Part shown: positions 1-8,596 of the stretch, one piece after another
Position numbering within the stretch: position 1 is the stretch's first letter
Layout: each line of letters begins with the position of its first letter
Origin: Terribacillus saccharophilus
GTDB taxonomy: Bacteria; Bacillota; Bacilli; Bacillales; Amphibacillaceae
Length of the DNA stretch: 64,000 nucleotides
Direction of reading: 5' to 3'
Assembly (NCBI RefSeq): GCF_002272075.1
Contig: NZ_NPBJ01000003.1
Location: forward strand, 186,001 to 250,000
Made by a program: the position numbers and the translations under genes
Notes under the pieces: model-generated
What the model was told of the DNA's origin: nothing
Databases searched by the model: none
Seen by the model: the letters and a program-made list of their open reading frames with translations, nothing else

Positions 1-2
1 AG

Positions 3-224
3 TGTAACTATATAGATAAACAACAACAAGTGGCTATGTTCGACCAAATTACTTCAGCCCCAATACGTTCCTATATGGAAAGTGCTACCATCACTATGGA
101 ACTTACAAGGACAGAAAAATTTGCAGCTCAAAATGTGCTGCGTGACGATGTTATGACAGTTGTGGGACGTCCAGGTACTACAATGAAAGAATGGGCAGAA
201 AATTATTTCAATTCTATTAAATAA
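3..224 (+). CDS. 3' end of a possible NmrA/SDR-type NAD(P)H-binding oxidoreductase (partial, cut by window start)
   Basis: The reading frame is open from the first bases of the window to a TAA at 222-224, so the gene may begin outside; a GTG at 30 and an ATG at 36 are internal possibilities, neither with a clear ribosome binding site. The visible tail carries the pattern VGRPGTTMKEWAENYF, which resembles the C-terminal end of NmrA-like SDR oxidoreductases, where a (V)GR.P.T..EW/F segment closes the protein. No Rossmann motif is visible because the N-terminal part is missing. The resemblance is by eye only. It could equally be a gene fragment, given the decayed genes that follow. Confidence 0.35.
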   Translation, partial: CNYIDKQQQVAMFDQITSAPIRSYMESATITMELTRTEKFAAQNVLRDDVMTVVGRPGTTMKEWAENYFNSIK

Positions 225-300
225 TATATAAAGAATTTAGCGAGAATCACAAATTTTAGTTTTGGTAGAATATTGTAATTTTTTTCATCTTCAGATTTTA

Positions 301-350
301 ACGCATTGAACAAGTCCAATCCCTAATATGATTGGACTTGTTCAATGCGT
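301..350. repeat. Perfect 21-bp inverted repeat (terminator-like hairpin)
   Basis: Bases 301-321 are the exact reverse complement of 330-350, with an 8-nt loop at 322-329 and a short T run (351-353) after the right arm. It sits 77 bp after the stop of the first ORF, so a transcription terminator for it is the simplest reading. The T run is weak and the arm is unusually long and perfect for a terminator. Confidence 0.6.
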
Positions 351-592
351 TTTCGGAAAAATTAGAATTTTTTCACAATCAATACAACAACCAGCTTGTG
401 CGAAGTACTAGCTTGTGCCAAGAAGGTGCCAAAAGCAGAGTTATAGTGAAGGCTTACCCTGGCAAAGTGAAAGTTGATATAGTTATAGAGGCCGAAGGTG
501 ACGTACCTAGCTTTGTTCTGAAATTGGAAAGTATAGACACAATTGAAGTTGATGCTTCAGTTGATTTAATACCTTTAGAGATAACTGAATAG
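332..592 (+). CDS. Hypothetical protein or gene fragment of unknown family
   Basis: An 86-codon frame opens with a TTG at 332 that lies inside the right arm of the 301-350 inverted repeat, without a ribosome binding site. The true start may therefore be absent (fragment) or internal. The C-terminal half (from about residue 35) has alternating hydrophobic and charged residues typical of beta strands (VIVKAYPGKVKVDIVIE) and looks like real protein, but I recognise no family and see no signal peptide, membrane segment or metal motif. Its neighbours are decayed genes, so it may also be a remnant. Confidence 0.3.
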   Translation: MDLFNAFSEKLEFFHNQYNNQLVRSTSLCQEGAKSRVIVKAYPGKVKVDIVIEAEGDVPSFVLKLESIDTIEVDASVDLIPLEITE

Positions 593-650
593 GTGATAGT
601 ACTCGTTATTTGAAAAGTTTTATGTGTATAGATACAAAGAAAGAAAAGAT

Positions 651-685
651 AAAATCCCCTCCTTCATCTTGTAGGAGGGGATTTT
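651..685. terminator. Bidirectional intrinsic terminator
   Basis: A perfect 13-bp stem (651-663 with 673-685) has A-rich and T-rich flanks, so it would read as a terminator on both strands. It serves the 332-592 frame on the plus strand and the dbpA-like pseudogene, whose stop is at 701-703, on the minus strand. Confidence 0.75.
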
Positions 686-700
686 CTATAAAAATATTAC

Positions 701-1147
701 TTAATCGCCTTGCTAACTTTCAGCTTCTTACTCTTAACAATTGTCTTCTCCATAGCCTGCAATTCAATGGAGATATTTCCATTCAAAATATTAACATATG
801 ACATGTTATCCTGAATAGTTATAATACCGATATCTTCTGCAGTAACTCTAGGTATAAGGTTCCTAAAAAGTTAACAGCACGAATTTTCTTCTTTTTACCA
901 CCTTTGAAATGAAGCCTCATAATATCTTGATTGATCCGGGCTTTTTTATAATTTCTTACAACGTGTTTGCGGTTCAGTTTTTCTTTAAAAGCATCTTTTC
1001 CAGCTGCTACTTCTTGTTAAGAAATGTTCGATAGTATCGACAGTTACTCCAGTTCACGCAATCTCTATTTGAGTAGGATTCTTCAAAATCTATAACATAG
1101 ATTTTCTTTCAGCGTCTTTAGGCAGAGTAGCGGAGAAATATAGTGTG
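701..1147 (-). pseudogene. Remnant of a DbpA/YxiN-type DEAD-box RNA helicase
   Basis: Read on the minus strand, three fragments line up in order with a YxiN/DbpA helicase. Near 1147-1090, TLYFSATLPKDAERKSM matches the region of helicase motif III (SAT), followed by a stop. Near 1085-1040, NPTQIEIA and TGVTVDTIEHFL match the linker between the two RecA-like domains, broken by a stop codon. From about 1000 to 701, [19 protein letters not shown] and then [18 protein letters not shown] match the C-terminal RNA-binding domain that recognises 23S rRNA hairpin 92, with a frameshift near 855-865. The second RecA-like domain is missing between the second and third fragments, as is everything before motif III. 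Comparison is from memory of the family. The gene is clearly dead. It may be a local relic of a duplicated or transferred copy. Confidence 0.8.
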
Positions 1148-1269
1148 TTAGTATATATAACATTTCATTCGTTTTCATAAGGCGTATACGTTATCTTTAA
1201 AAGGATAGAAGCTCAAATATAGTAACGCTCATAAAATCTAAACAACTTGTATGGTATGGGGGAGTAACT

Positions 1270-1767
1270 ATGGAAATTAAGGAAGTTACAGTTATTGAAG
1301 CGTATAAAGAAGAACTAGCAAGTTTATTTCAAACGGTAGTCGCTGATGGCGCATCGATGAACTATTTGCATCCGATGAGCGATGAGACTGCAATAAGCTA
1401 CTGGAATTCTGTACTCTCTGAACATGTTCGGCTTTTCATTGGGCTGATTGATGGTCAAATTGCTGGGACTGTTCAGCTGCACTACAGCGACAAGGAAAAC
1501 GGGCAGCATCGTGCAGAAATCGCTAAATTGATGACCTGTACGAAAGCCAGAAGGCAGGGCGTCGCTAGAAAGCTGCTGCAGCATGCAGAGCAAGCAGCGA
1601 AGCAAGACGGCAAAACATTACTTTTGCTTGATACCGAAAAAGAAGGACCTGCCAATCGGCTTTATCAGTCCGAAGGTTATCTGCTATTCGGAGAAGTGCC
1701 GGATTTCGCCCAGGATGCATTTGGTACATATCTTGCAGGTAACTTTTATTATAAGACAATAAAATAA
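1270..1767 (+). CDS. GNAT-family N-acetyltransferase
   Basis: This 165-residue protein has the size and layout of a single-domain GNAT enzyme that transfers acetyl from acetyl-CoA to an amine. The central strand (EIAKLMTC) is followed at about residues 93-102 by KARRQGVARKLL, the Q/RxxGxA acetyl-CoA pyrophosphate-binding loop of motif A. The segment LYQSEGYLLFGEVPDFA is the usual C-terminal motif B. The ATG at 1270 follows GGGGGA at a suitable distance. It is a single gene convergent with rqcH and shares its terminator. The substrate cannot be predicted; homologues of this type are often annotated as general or amino-acid acetyltransferases. Confidence 0.85.
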   Translation: MEIKEVTVIEAYKEELASLFQTVVADGASMNYLHPMSDETAISYWNSVLSEHVRLFIGLIDGQIAGTVQLHYSDKENGQHRAEIAKLMTCTKARRQGVARKLLQHAEQAAKQDGKTLLLLDTEKEGPANRLYQSEGYLLFGEVPDFAQDAFGTYLAGNFYYKTIK

Positions 1768-1800
1768 GGAAGTGCGCTGCTACAGCGCACTTCCTTATTT
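1765..1800. terminator. Bidirectional terminator between the GNAT gene and rqcH
   Basis: A 15-bp perfect stem (1765-1779 with 1783-1797) has a 3-nt loop. It overlaps the stop codon of the acetyltransferase gene and touches the stop of the convergent rqcH gene. Confidence 0.85.
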
Positions 1801-3501
1801 ATTTTTCAAACGTTTTGCAAAGGACTCATCTGGCGTAACATACAGCGTCTTTTGCTGATCGTATGTTACAAAACCAGGTTTTGCACCGTTTGGCTTTTTC
1901 ACGTGACGAATCTTTGTATAATCGACGGGTACCGAAGAAGAAAGTTTGGATTTACTGAACCAAGCAGCCAGTTTTGCTGCTTCTTCCAATGTTTCCTCGG
2001 AAGGTTCAGTCGCGCGAATAACGACGTGGGATCCCGGGATATCTTTCGTATGAAGCCAAGTATCCTGCTTGTGGGCAAGCTTCATCGTCAAATATTCGTT
2101 CTGCTTGTTATTATGTCCAACGAGGATCGTTGTGCCATCTGTCGCGGTATAAGTTTCCGGCTGTGGCAGGTTCGGTTTTTTGTTCTTTTTCTGCTGTGCT
2201 TTTGCCTTTAGATAACCTTGCTCGCGCAATTCCTCACGGATCTCTTCGACATCCTGCTCCCGAGCACCTTCTACTTGCTGGATGAGCTGATCAAGATAAT
2301 CAATTTCTGCATTCGTTTTCTCAAGCTCCAATTCCACCATCGTGCGCGATTTCTTTAACTTGTTGTATTGCTTGAAATAGCTTTGCGCATTTTCACTTGG
2401 TGTTTTATGCGGGTTGAGTGTAATGGTGAGTTGCTGCTGATCTGGATCATAGTAATCTGTGACGACAGCTTCTGTATCACCTTGTTTGATTTGATGCATA
2501 TGAGCAGTTAGCAGCTCTCCGCGACGCTGATAACTGTCGGCTTTTTCTGCTTTTTTTAAAGTATTTTCATGGATAGAAAGCTTTCGGATATTCTTATCTC
2601 GTTCATTTTTCAGGAAACGAATCAAGTCGCCAGCCTGCTGTTTAACACGATCGCGTTCTGCTTTTCCAGAGTAAAAAGCATCAATCAATTCACTCATCGA
2701 ATTGTACTGTTCTCGCACACCCTCGATGCCTGCAAGATCCATAACGTAGAAGTCTTCTTTCTTTCCTTTAAAGTAAGTAGGCTCATAGTCGTCTTGCTTC
2801 AGCTTATCAATGAAATGTGTGTAAACCTGAGCGTATTTCTCTTTATCACCCATATAGGCCTGCTCAGCCATTTCATTGGCCAAAACAGGAGATACACCTT
2901 GCAGCATAGTCAAAATCTGTTTGTTCATCTGGCCGGTATTGAAGTCAAGCTTCCGGGCAAACTCGGCTGGTTCCAAGGTGAACGGGTTCAGCTTCTCCTG
3001 ACTAGGAGGAAGCTTGTACGTCTGACCGGGAAGAATGGTCCGGTGCCGGTTCACACTAGATGAAATATGTTTGATGCTGTCGATGATCATATCCGTTTCA
3101 TTATCGACCAGCATGATATTGCTGTGTTTTCCCATCACTTCCATGATGATTCGTTTTGATGTCTGGTCACCAAGCTCATCTTTGCTTACGAAACTAAGCT
3201 GGATGATTCGTTCATTTTCGAATTGCTCTACTTTTTCCAGGAACCCGCCTGCAAGATGCTTACGAAGAAGCATACAAAACATAGGAGGATTCTGGGGATT
3301 CTGATAGCTATCGTTTGTAATATGCACTCGTGCATAGCTTGGATGCGCCGACAAAACAAGCGCGTGATTCTTCCCTTTGCTGCGGAAGGTAAGCACGATC
3401 TCCGTATCAGTCGGCTGGTATATTTTTGACAGACGGCCAGTTGCCAATGTGTCATCGAGCTCTTTGGCCATCGCTCTAGTTACTATTCCGTCAAATGCCA
3501 T
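1795..3501 (-). CDS. rqcH: RqcH (YloA/FbpA), ribosome quality control factor
   Basis: RqcH is the bacterial NEMF/Rqc2 protein. It binds obstructed 50S subunits carrying peptidyl-tRNA and adds C-terminal alanine tails that mark the chain for degradation. The 568-residue product has the NFACT-N domain at the N-terminus (AHPSYARVHIT, PPMFCMLLRKHL), a middle region rich in predicted coiled coil (about 270-310 and 385-430), and the C-terminal NFACT-R domain (KDIPGSHVVIR, PVDYTKIRHVKKP). The ATG at 3501 is chosen because GAGGTG lies six bases upstream; a GTG three codons earlier overlaps that site. The Asp97-Arg98 pair of the B. subtilis protein appears here as Glu97-Arg98. Divergent from yloB, as in B. 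subtilis. Confidence 0.95.
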   Translation of the reverse strand: MAFDGIVTRAMAKELDDTLATGRLSKIYQPTDTEIVLTFRSKGKNHALVLSAHPSYARVHITNDSYQNPQNPPMFCMLLRKHLAGGFLEKVEQFENERIIQLSFVSKDELGDQTSKRIIMEVMGKHSNIMLVDNETDMIIDSIKHISSSVNRHRTILPGQTYKLPPSQEKLNPFTLEPAEFARKLDFNTGQMNKQILTMLQGVSPVLANEMAEQAYMGDKEKYAQVYTHFIDKLKQDDYEPTYFKGKKEDFYVMDLAGIEGVREQYNSMSELIDAFYSGKAERDRVKQQAGDLIRFLKNERDKNIRKLSIHENTLKKAEKADSYQRRGELLTAHMHQIKQGDTEAVVTDYYDPDQQQLTITLNPHKTPSENAQSYFKQYNKLKKSRTMVELELEKTNAEIDYLDQLIQQVEGAREQDVEEIREELREQGYLKAKAQQKKNKKPNLPQPETYTATDGTTILVGHNNKQNEYLTMKLAHKQDTWLHTKDIPGSHVVIRATEPSEETLEEAAKLAAWFSKSKLSSSVPVDYTKIRHVKKPNGAKPGFVTYDQQKTLYVTPDESFAKRLKNK

Positions 3502-3523
3502 ATGTTTCACCTCATTCTCTGCT

Positions 3524-3532
3524 AGTATAGCA
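3524..3532 (-). promoter_or_regulatory. Extended -10 element of the rqcH promoter
   Basis: On the minus strand the sequence TGCTATACT (TGn plus a 5/6 match to TATAAT) lies about 23 bases upstream of the rqcH start. No good -35 hexamer is present at 17 bp, which fits an extended -10 sigma-A promoter. Confidence 0.5.
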
Positions 3533-3589
3533 TTTTATCGGACAAGCACGCATACATTTACTTTAGAAATAAGGGTGGAGGTATGCAAT

Positions 3590-6232
3590 GTGCGATGGTA
3601 TCAGATTTCAGCAGAGGAAACAGCTAAACAGACAAATTCCGACACACATAAAGGACTTAGCACAAAGGAAGTACAGCAGAGGCTGAAGCGGGATGGAAGA
3701 AATGAATGGAAAGAAGAAAAAGGAGTTTCCCAGCTTGCACTATTTTTCGGACAATTTAAAGACTTTATGGTTCTGGTGCTTCTCGCAGCGACGGTCGTCT
3801 CTGGACTATTAGGCGAGTATATCGATAGCATTGCCATCCTGCTGATCGTTCTGTTAAATGCGCTAATCGGTTTCTTTCAGGAAAGGAATGCCGAAAAATC
3901 TCTCAGCAAACTGAAGGAATTAAATGCTCCGATGGCGCGTGTGCTGCGGGATGGGCAATGGTCGAGGATATCATCGGCAGAACTGGTCGTTGGCGATGTC
4001 GTATCGTTGACCGCAGGTGATCGGGTGCCTGCTGATCTGCGCTTAGTTAGTGTGACAAGTCTGGAAACGGAGGAATCTGCACTTACCGGAGAATCGTTGC
4101 CAGTTGCCAAGGTGACGGAGAAATTGCAAGCAGATCAGCTAGGGCCTCAGGATCAGCTTAATATCGCATTTATGAGCTCACTTGTGACACGGGGCGGTGG
4201 AACCGGAATTGTCATTGGAACCGGTTCAAATACGGCAGTTGGGCAAATTGCTGAGCTGCTTGTTGATACAAAACGAAAGCAGACTCCGCTTGAACGAAGG
4301 CTGGAGAAGCTCGGAAAGGTACTTATTGTCATTGCCTTGCTTCTCACTGCATTAACAGTTCTTGCGGGAGTTTATCGGGGTAATCCGTTATACGAGATGC
4401 TTATTGCAGGTGTCTCACTTGCAGTAGCTGTAATCCCAGAAGGTCTTCCGGCAATTGTGACGGTTGCTCTTTCACTTGGTGTGCAGCGTATGATCAAACA
4501 AAAAGCTATCGTCAGACGGCTGTCTGCTGTGGAGACGCTTGGTTCAGCTACAGTCATCTGCTCAGATAAAACGGGAACACTTACAGAAAATCAAATGACA
4601 GTCAAAGAGATTTTCCTTGATGGAAACACCTATACGGTAACAGGGGATGGCTACGATCCATCCGGTGGATTTTACCGGGGCGGAAAAGAGACGAAGGAAG
4701 AAGCACTTTATCAGCTTCTTCGCTATGGCGTCCTGTCGAGTCATGCAAAGGCATTCCGAAAAAAGAAGCGCTGGATGATTGATGGTGATCCGACTGAGGG
4801 AGCACTTGTAGTCGCAGGGAAGAAAGCGGGAATTGAAGCGGATGACTTGTCCAGTTATAGCATTGTGCATGAAATACCCTTTGACAGCAAACGGAAACGG
4901 ATGACTGTTTTGGTCAAAACACCAGAAGGAAAACTGATTGCGATTACGAAGGGAGCACCAGATGTTTTAATAGAAAAAGCTGCGTATCATGGAGCAGAGA
5001 AAAAACTGCTTGCTGGCAAGGATAAGAAAGCATTGTATGAAGCGGTTGATCATATGGCAGCTAAAGCGCTGCGGACGATTGCTATTTGTGTCCGGCACTT
5101 CCCGGCTGGATATCAGCCGAAAGAAGAAGAACTGGAAAAAGAAATGGTATTTGTCGGTCTGAACGGATTGATCGACCCGCCTCGCAAAGAAGCAAAAGAT
5201 GCAATCATCGATTGCCGTAAAGCTGGCATCAAGACAATCATGATAACAGGTGATCATGTGAAGACAGCAGCCGCGATTGCCAATATGCTGCATATATTGC
5301 CTCCAGCCGGCAGAGTCGTAGAAGGCAAGGATCTGGATCACATGTCAGATGAAGAACTACAGGCAGAAGTGGATAGTATGTACGTGTTTGCACGTGTGAC
5401 TCCAGAACATAAGCTCAGAATTGTCCAAGCTCTGCAGAATGTCGGTCATATTGTTGCCATGACTGGTGATGGCGTCAATGATGCACCTGCGATTAAAGCA
5501 AGTGATATAGGCATCAGTATGGGAGTTACAGGAACCGATGTTGCCAAAGAAGCAAGTGCGCTTGTTTTAATGGACGATAACTTCGCCACAATCAAAGCAG
5601 CTATCAAGGAAGGGCGGACGATTTACTCCAACATAAGAAAGTTCGTGCGCTACTTGCTCGCATCCAATGTTGGTGAAATCCTGGTGATGTTATTTGCCAT
5701 GATTCTGGCATTGCCAATGCCGCTCGTACCTATCCAAATATTATGGGTGAACTTAGTGACGGACGGTTTGCCAGCCATTGCCCTCGGGATGGACAAGGCA
5801 GAGGATGAAGTGATGAAGCAGAAACCGCGTCATCCGAATGAAGGAATCTTTGCTAGAGGACTTGGTACGAAAATCGTAACACGCGGTATTCTGATTGGAT
5901 CCGTAACAATTATTGCTTTCATGCTGATGTACCAAGGAGATCCGGAAAGACTCGTTTATGCGCAGACAACAGCGTTTGCTACATTAGTTATGGCACAGCT
6001 GATTCACGTATTTGACTGCCGCAGTGAAAAATCGGTATTTGCTCGCAATCCTTTTGGAAATGGCTGGCTTATCGGGGCTGTCGTCTCATCTATCGTTTTA
6101 TTGCTTGCTGTTATCTATGTCGGTCCGCTGCAGCCGATCTTCCACACGACGGATTTGATTATGCGAGACTGGTTATTGATTTTGGCACTTAGTGCTGCTC
6201 CTACTGTGCTCTTCGGTTTTATAAAGAAATAA
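3590..6232 (+). CDS. yloB: P-type calcium-transporting ATPase (YloB)
   Basis: An 880-residue P2A-type cation pump that should export Ca2+ across the membrane using ATP. Visible features, in order: the N-terminal cation-ATPase domain, the actuator TGES loop (about 163-166), the ion-binding PEGLPA in the fourth membrane helix (about 283), the phosphorylated aspartate in [10 protein letters not shown] (about 325), KGAPD in the nucleotide-binding domain, TGDGVNDAP (about 625), and a C-terminal membrane domain with the [13 protein letters not shown] helix. The start is the GTG at 3590, seven bases after GGTGGAGGT; this gives an N-terminus aligned to B. subtilis YloB. The same frame stays open 71 codons upstream into rqcH, which is not coding. 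In B. subtilis the protein is linked to spore Ca2+ handling. Confidence 0.95.
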   Translation: MRWYQISAEETAKQTNSDTHKGLSTKEVQQRLKRDGRNEWKEEKGVSQLALFFGQFKDFMVLVLLAATVVSGLLGEYIDSIAILLIVLLNALIGFFQERNAEKSLSKLKELNAPMARVLRDGQWSRISSAELVVGDVVSLTAGDRVPADLRLVSVTSLETEESALTGESLPVAKVTEKLQADQLGPQDQLNIAFMSSLVTRGGGTGIVIGTGSNTAVGQIAELLVDTKRKQTPLERRLEKLGKVLIVIALLLTALTVLAGVYRGNPLYEMLIAGVSLAVAVIPEGLPAIVTVALSLGVQRMIKQKAIVRRLSAVETLGSATVICSDKTGTLTENQMTVKEIFLDGNTYTVTGDGYDPSGGFYRGGKETKEEALYQLLRYGVLSSHAKAFRKKKRWMIDGDPTEGALVVAGKKAGIEADDLSSYSIVHEIPFDSKRKRMTVLVKTPEGKLIAITKGAPDVLIEKAAYHGAEKKLLAGKDKKALYEAVDHMAAKALRTIAICVRHFPAGYQPKEEELEKEMVFVGLNGLIDPPRKEAKDAIIDCRKAGIKTIMITGDHVKTAAAIANMLHILPPAGRVVEGKDLDHMSDEELQAEVDSMYVFARVTPEHKLRIVQALQNVGHIVAMTGDGVNDAPAIKASDIGISMGVTGTDVAKEASALVLMDDNFATIKAAIKEGRTIYSNIRKFVRYLLASNVGEILVMLFAMILALPMPLVPIQILWVNLVTDGLPAIALGMDKAEDEVMKQKPRHPNEGIFARGLGTKIVTRGILIGSVTIIAFMLMYQGDPERLVYAQTTAFATLVMAQLIHVFDCRSEKSVFARNPFGNGWLIGAVVSSIVLLLAVIYVGPLQPIFHTTDLIMRDWLLILALSAAPTVLFGFIKK

Positions 6233-6276
6233 ATAAAAGCATGCTGACTAGCAACACAGGCAGCATGCTTTTATTT
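6231..6276 (+). terminator. Terminator of yloB
   Basis: A 16-bp perfect stem (6231-6246 with 6261-6276) has a 14-nt loop. It begins at the last base before the end of the yloB stop codon and ends in a T run. Confidence 0.85.
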
Positions 6277-6352
6277 TTCCAGCGTTCTTGATACAGGACA
6301 AACAGCCTTGATTCTGATACACTGTGACTACTAAAAAGCCGGAGGGATTAGC

Positions 6353-7231
6353 TTGACGAAAAGCATGACAGGGTATGGCAGGAGTGTGGCATCCGGAAAC
6401 AGCCTCACGGTCACAGCGGAATTGAAGGGTGTCAACTCCAGGTACTTGGATATCAAATGCAAGCTGTCGAAAGCGGCTGCTTTTCTTGAAACGTCTGTAA
6501 AGGACCAGCTGCAGCAGTCCGTCAGCAGGGGCAAGCTGGAACTGACAGTTGATATTGATGGCGGGGCTTTGCGAAAACGCGAATTATCCATTGATTGGGA
6601 ATTAGCTGAGGAATATATGGTTAAGCTGAGAGCTATAAGATCCGCTTTTGATCTTCGTGGAGACATTACGATTGATACACTGCTGTCTCAATCTGCTGAC
6701 ATTCTTTTGGAAGAAGCACAGCCTGAGCTGACAGAATTACCGGACCTGGTGGAAAAAGCGTTGCAAGGCGCTTTAGAAGCCTTCATTCAAATGCGTACAG
6801 CAGAAGGCAGTGCTTTAGCAAAGGATATCCAAAACAGGATGACTGACATTCAGACGATGCTGAAGCAGCTGGCAGAGCTGCGGCCGCAGGTGATGGAAGC
6901 ATACAAGCGGCGCATCGAAGATAGGATAACTAGCTACGTTGATGGAGGATTGCCGGAAAACAGCCGTCTGTATCAGGAAATAGCTCTGCTGGCCGAAAAG
7001 GGTGATATAACGGAAGAGCTTATCCGTTTGGAAAGTCATTTAGATCAGCTTGCTTTAAATTTGGAGAAGACAGGGCCTGTCGGCCGGACATGTGATTTTA
7101 TCCTGCAGGAGATGCAGCGTGAAGTGAATACAATCGGCTCCAAATCGACAGCTTCTTCTATCAGTATAATCGTAGTAAGCATGAAAACGGAGCTGGAGAA
7201 AATAAAAGAGCAAGTGCAAAATATAGAATAG
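6353..7231 (+). CDS. yloC: YicC/YloC-family endoribonuclease
   Basis: A 292-residue member of the YicC family, which includes the B. subtilis YloC endoribonuclease. The family hallmarks are present: SMTGYGR at the N-terminus, a conserved core with KGVNSRYLDIK, and the C-terminal GRTCDFILQEMQREVNTIGSKS block followed by a helical end (SMKTELEKIKEQVQNIE). Translation starts at the TTG at 6353, six bases after GGAGGGA; no alternative ATG gives a complete family N-terminus. It precedes remA as in B. subtilis. The RNA targets are not evident from sequence. Confidence 0.92.
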   Translation: MTKSMTGYGRSVASGNSLTVTAELKGVNSRYLDIKCKLSKAAAFLETSVKDQLQQSVSRGKLELTVDIDGGALRKRELSIDWELAEEYMVKLRAIRSAFDLRGDITIDTLLSQSADILLEEAQPELTELPDLVEKALQGALEAFIQMRTAEGSALAKDIQNRMTDIQTMLKQLAELRPQVMEAYKRRIEDRITSYVDGGLPENSRLYQEIALLAEKGDITEELIRLESHLDQLALNLEKTGPVGRTCDFILQEMQREVNTIGSKSTASSISIIVVSMKTELEKIKEQVQNIE

Positions 7232-7233
7232 TG

Positions 7234-7262
7234 TTGAGTTTGGTTTAAGATATAATTATAAT
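7234..7262 (+). promoter_or_regulatory. Sigma-A promoter upstream of remA
   Basis: TTGAGT (7234-7239), a 17-bp spacer and a perfect TATAAT (7257-7262) lie in the 177-bp gap before remA. A second TATAAT at 7294-7299 lacks a clear -35 and may mark another start. The remaining leader is AT rich and I see no further structure. Confidence 0.6.
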
Positions 7263-7408
7263 GAATAAGATATGGTTTAATTGATGATAAAGGTATAATG
7301 ATAAGAAGATGCTTCTATTAATTAAAGCTGTAGAGCGGATTCTCATGACATTATAAGACGTTTGAAACGCCAGTCAAAAGAGCAGTACAGCAAGAAGGGA
7401 GAAGCAAG

Positions 7409-8298
<890 letters not shown>

Positions 8299-8299
8299 T

Positions 8300-8497
8300 A
8301 TGATGTTAGAACCGTCTATTGATAAACTACAGGAAAAAATTTATTCGAAATACACACTGGTTACTTTGTCATCGCAACGTGCGCGTCAGCTGCAGGAAAC
8401 GAAGACGTCTAAAATTGCTAACCCGAAATCGTATAAATACGTTGGTATCGCGCTGGAAGAAATTCAAGCAGACAAATTGGAATATACAGAAGAATAA
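8300..8497 (+). CDS. rpoZ: RNA polymerase omega subunit
   Basis: A 65-residue omega subunit that helps assemble and stabilise RNA polymerase by clamping the beta-prime C-terminus. It matches Bacillus omega: EPSIDKL at the start, SKYTLVTLSSQRARQLQ, and YKYVGIALEEI. Two ATG codons in tandem (8300 and 8303) are possible; 8300 is nine bases after GGAGG and is preferred. A longer open frame begins at 8204 inside gmk but has no family similarity before this point. Pairing with gmk is the usual arrangement. Confidence 0.93.
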   Translation: MMLEPSIDKLQEKIYSKYTLVTLSSQRARQLQETKTSKIANPKSYKYVGIALEEIQADKLEYTEE

Positions 8498-8504
8498 ACG
8501 GTGA

Positions 8505-8570
8505 GGATGCCAGGTGCATCCGATGGAGATGCCCTCGCGATGGTGAACACCAAGCGGGGGTTTCTTTCTT
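8505..8570 (+). terminator. Tandem hairpins, possible attenuator between rpoZ and coaBC
   Basis: The first hairpin has a 6-bp stem (8505-8510 with 8516-8521). The second pairs 8532-8538 with 8554-8560 (seven pairs including one G-T) around an inner TGGTG/CACCA stem, and is followed by a T-rich tract (TTTCTTTCTT). The second looks like an intrinsic terminator placed 27 bp before the coaBC start, so it could reduce read-through from gmk-rpoZ. Confidence 0.5.
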
Positions 8571-8596
8571 ATTGTGCATGAGGAGGGGGAAGTGAA

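Noticed and set aside
601-801. 63-codon plus-strand frame
   Set aside because: It crosses a perfect bidirectional terminator and is antisense to the helicase pseudogene.
3377-3589. 71-codon upstream extension of yloB
   Set aside because: The extension is antisense to rqcH and has no similarity to P-type ATPases. The GTG at 3590 has a good ribosome binding site.
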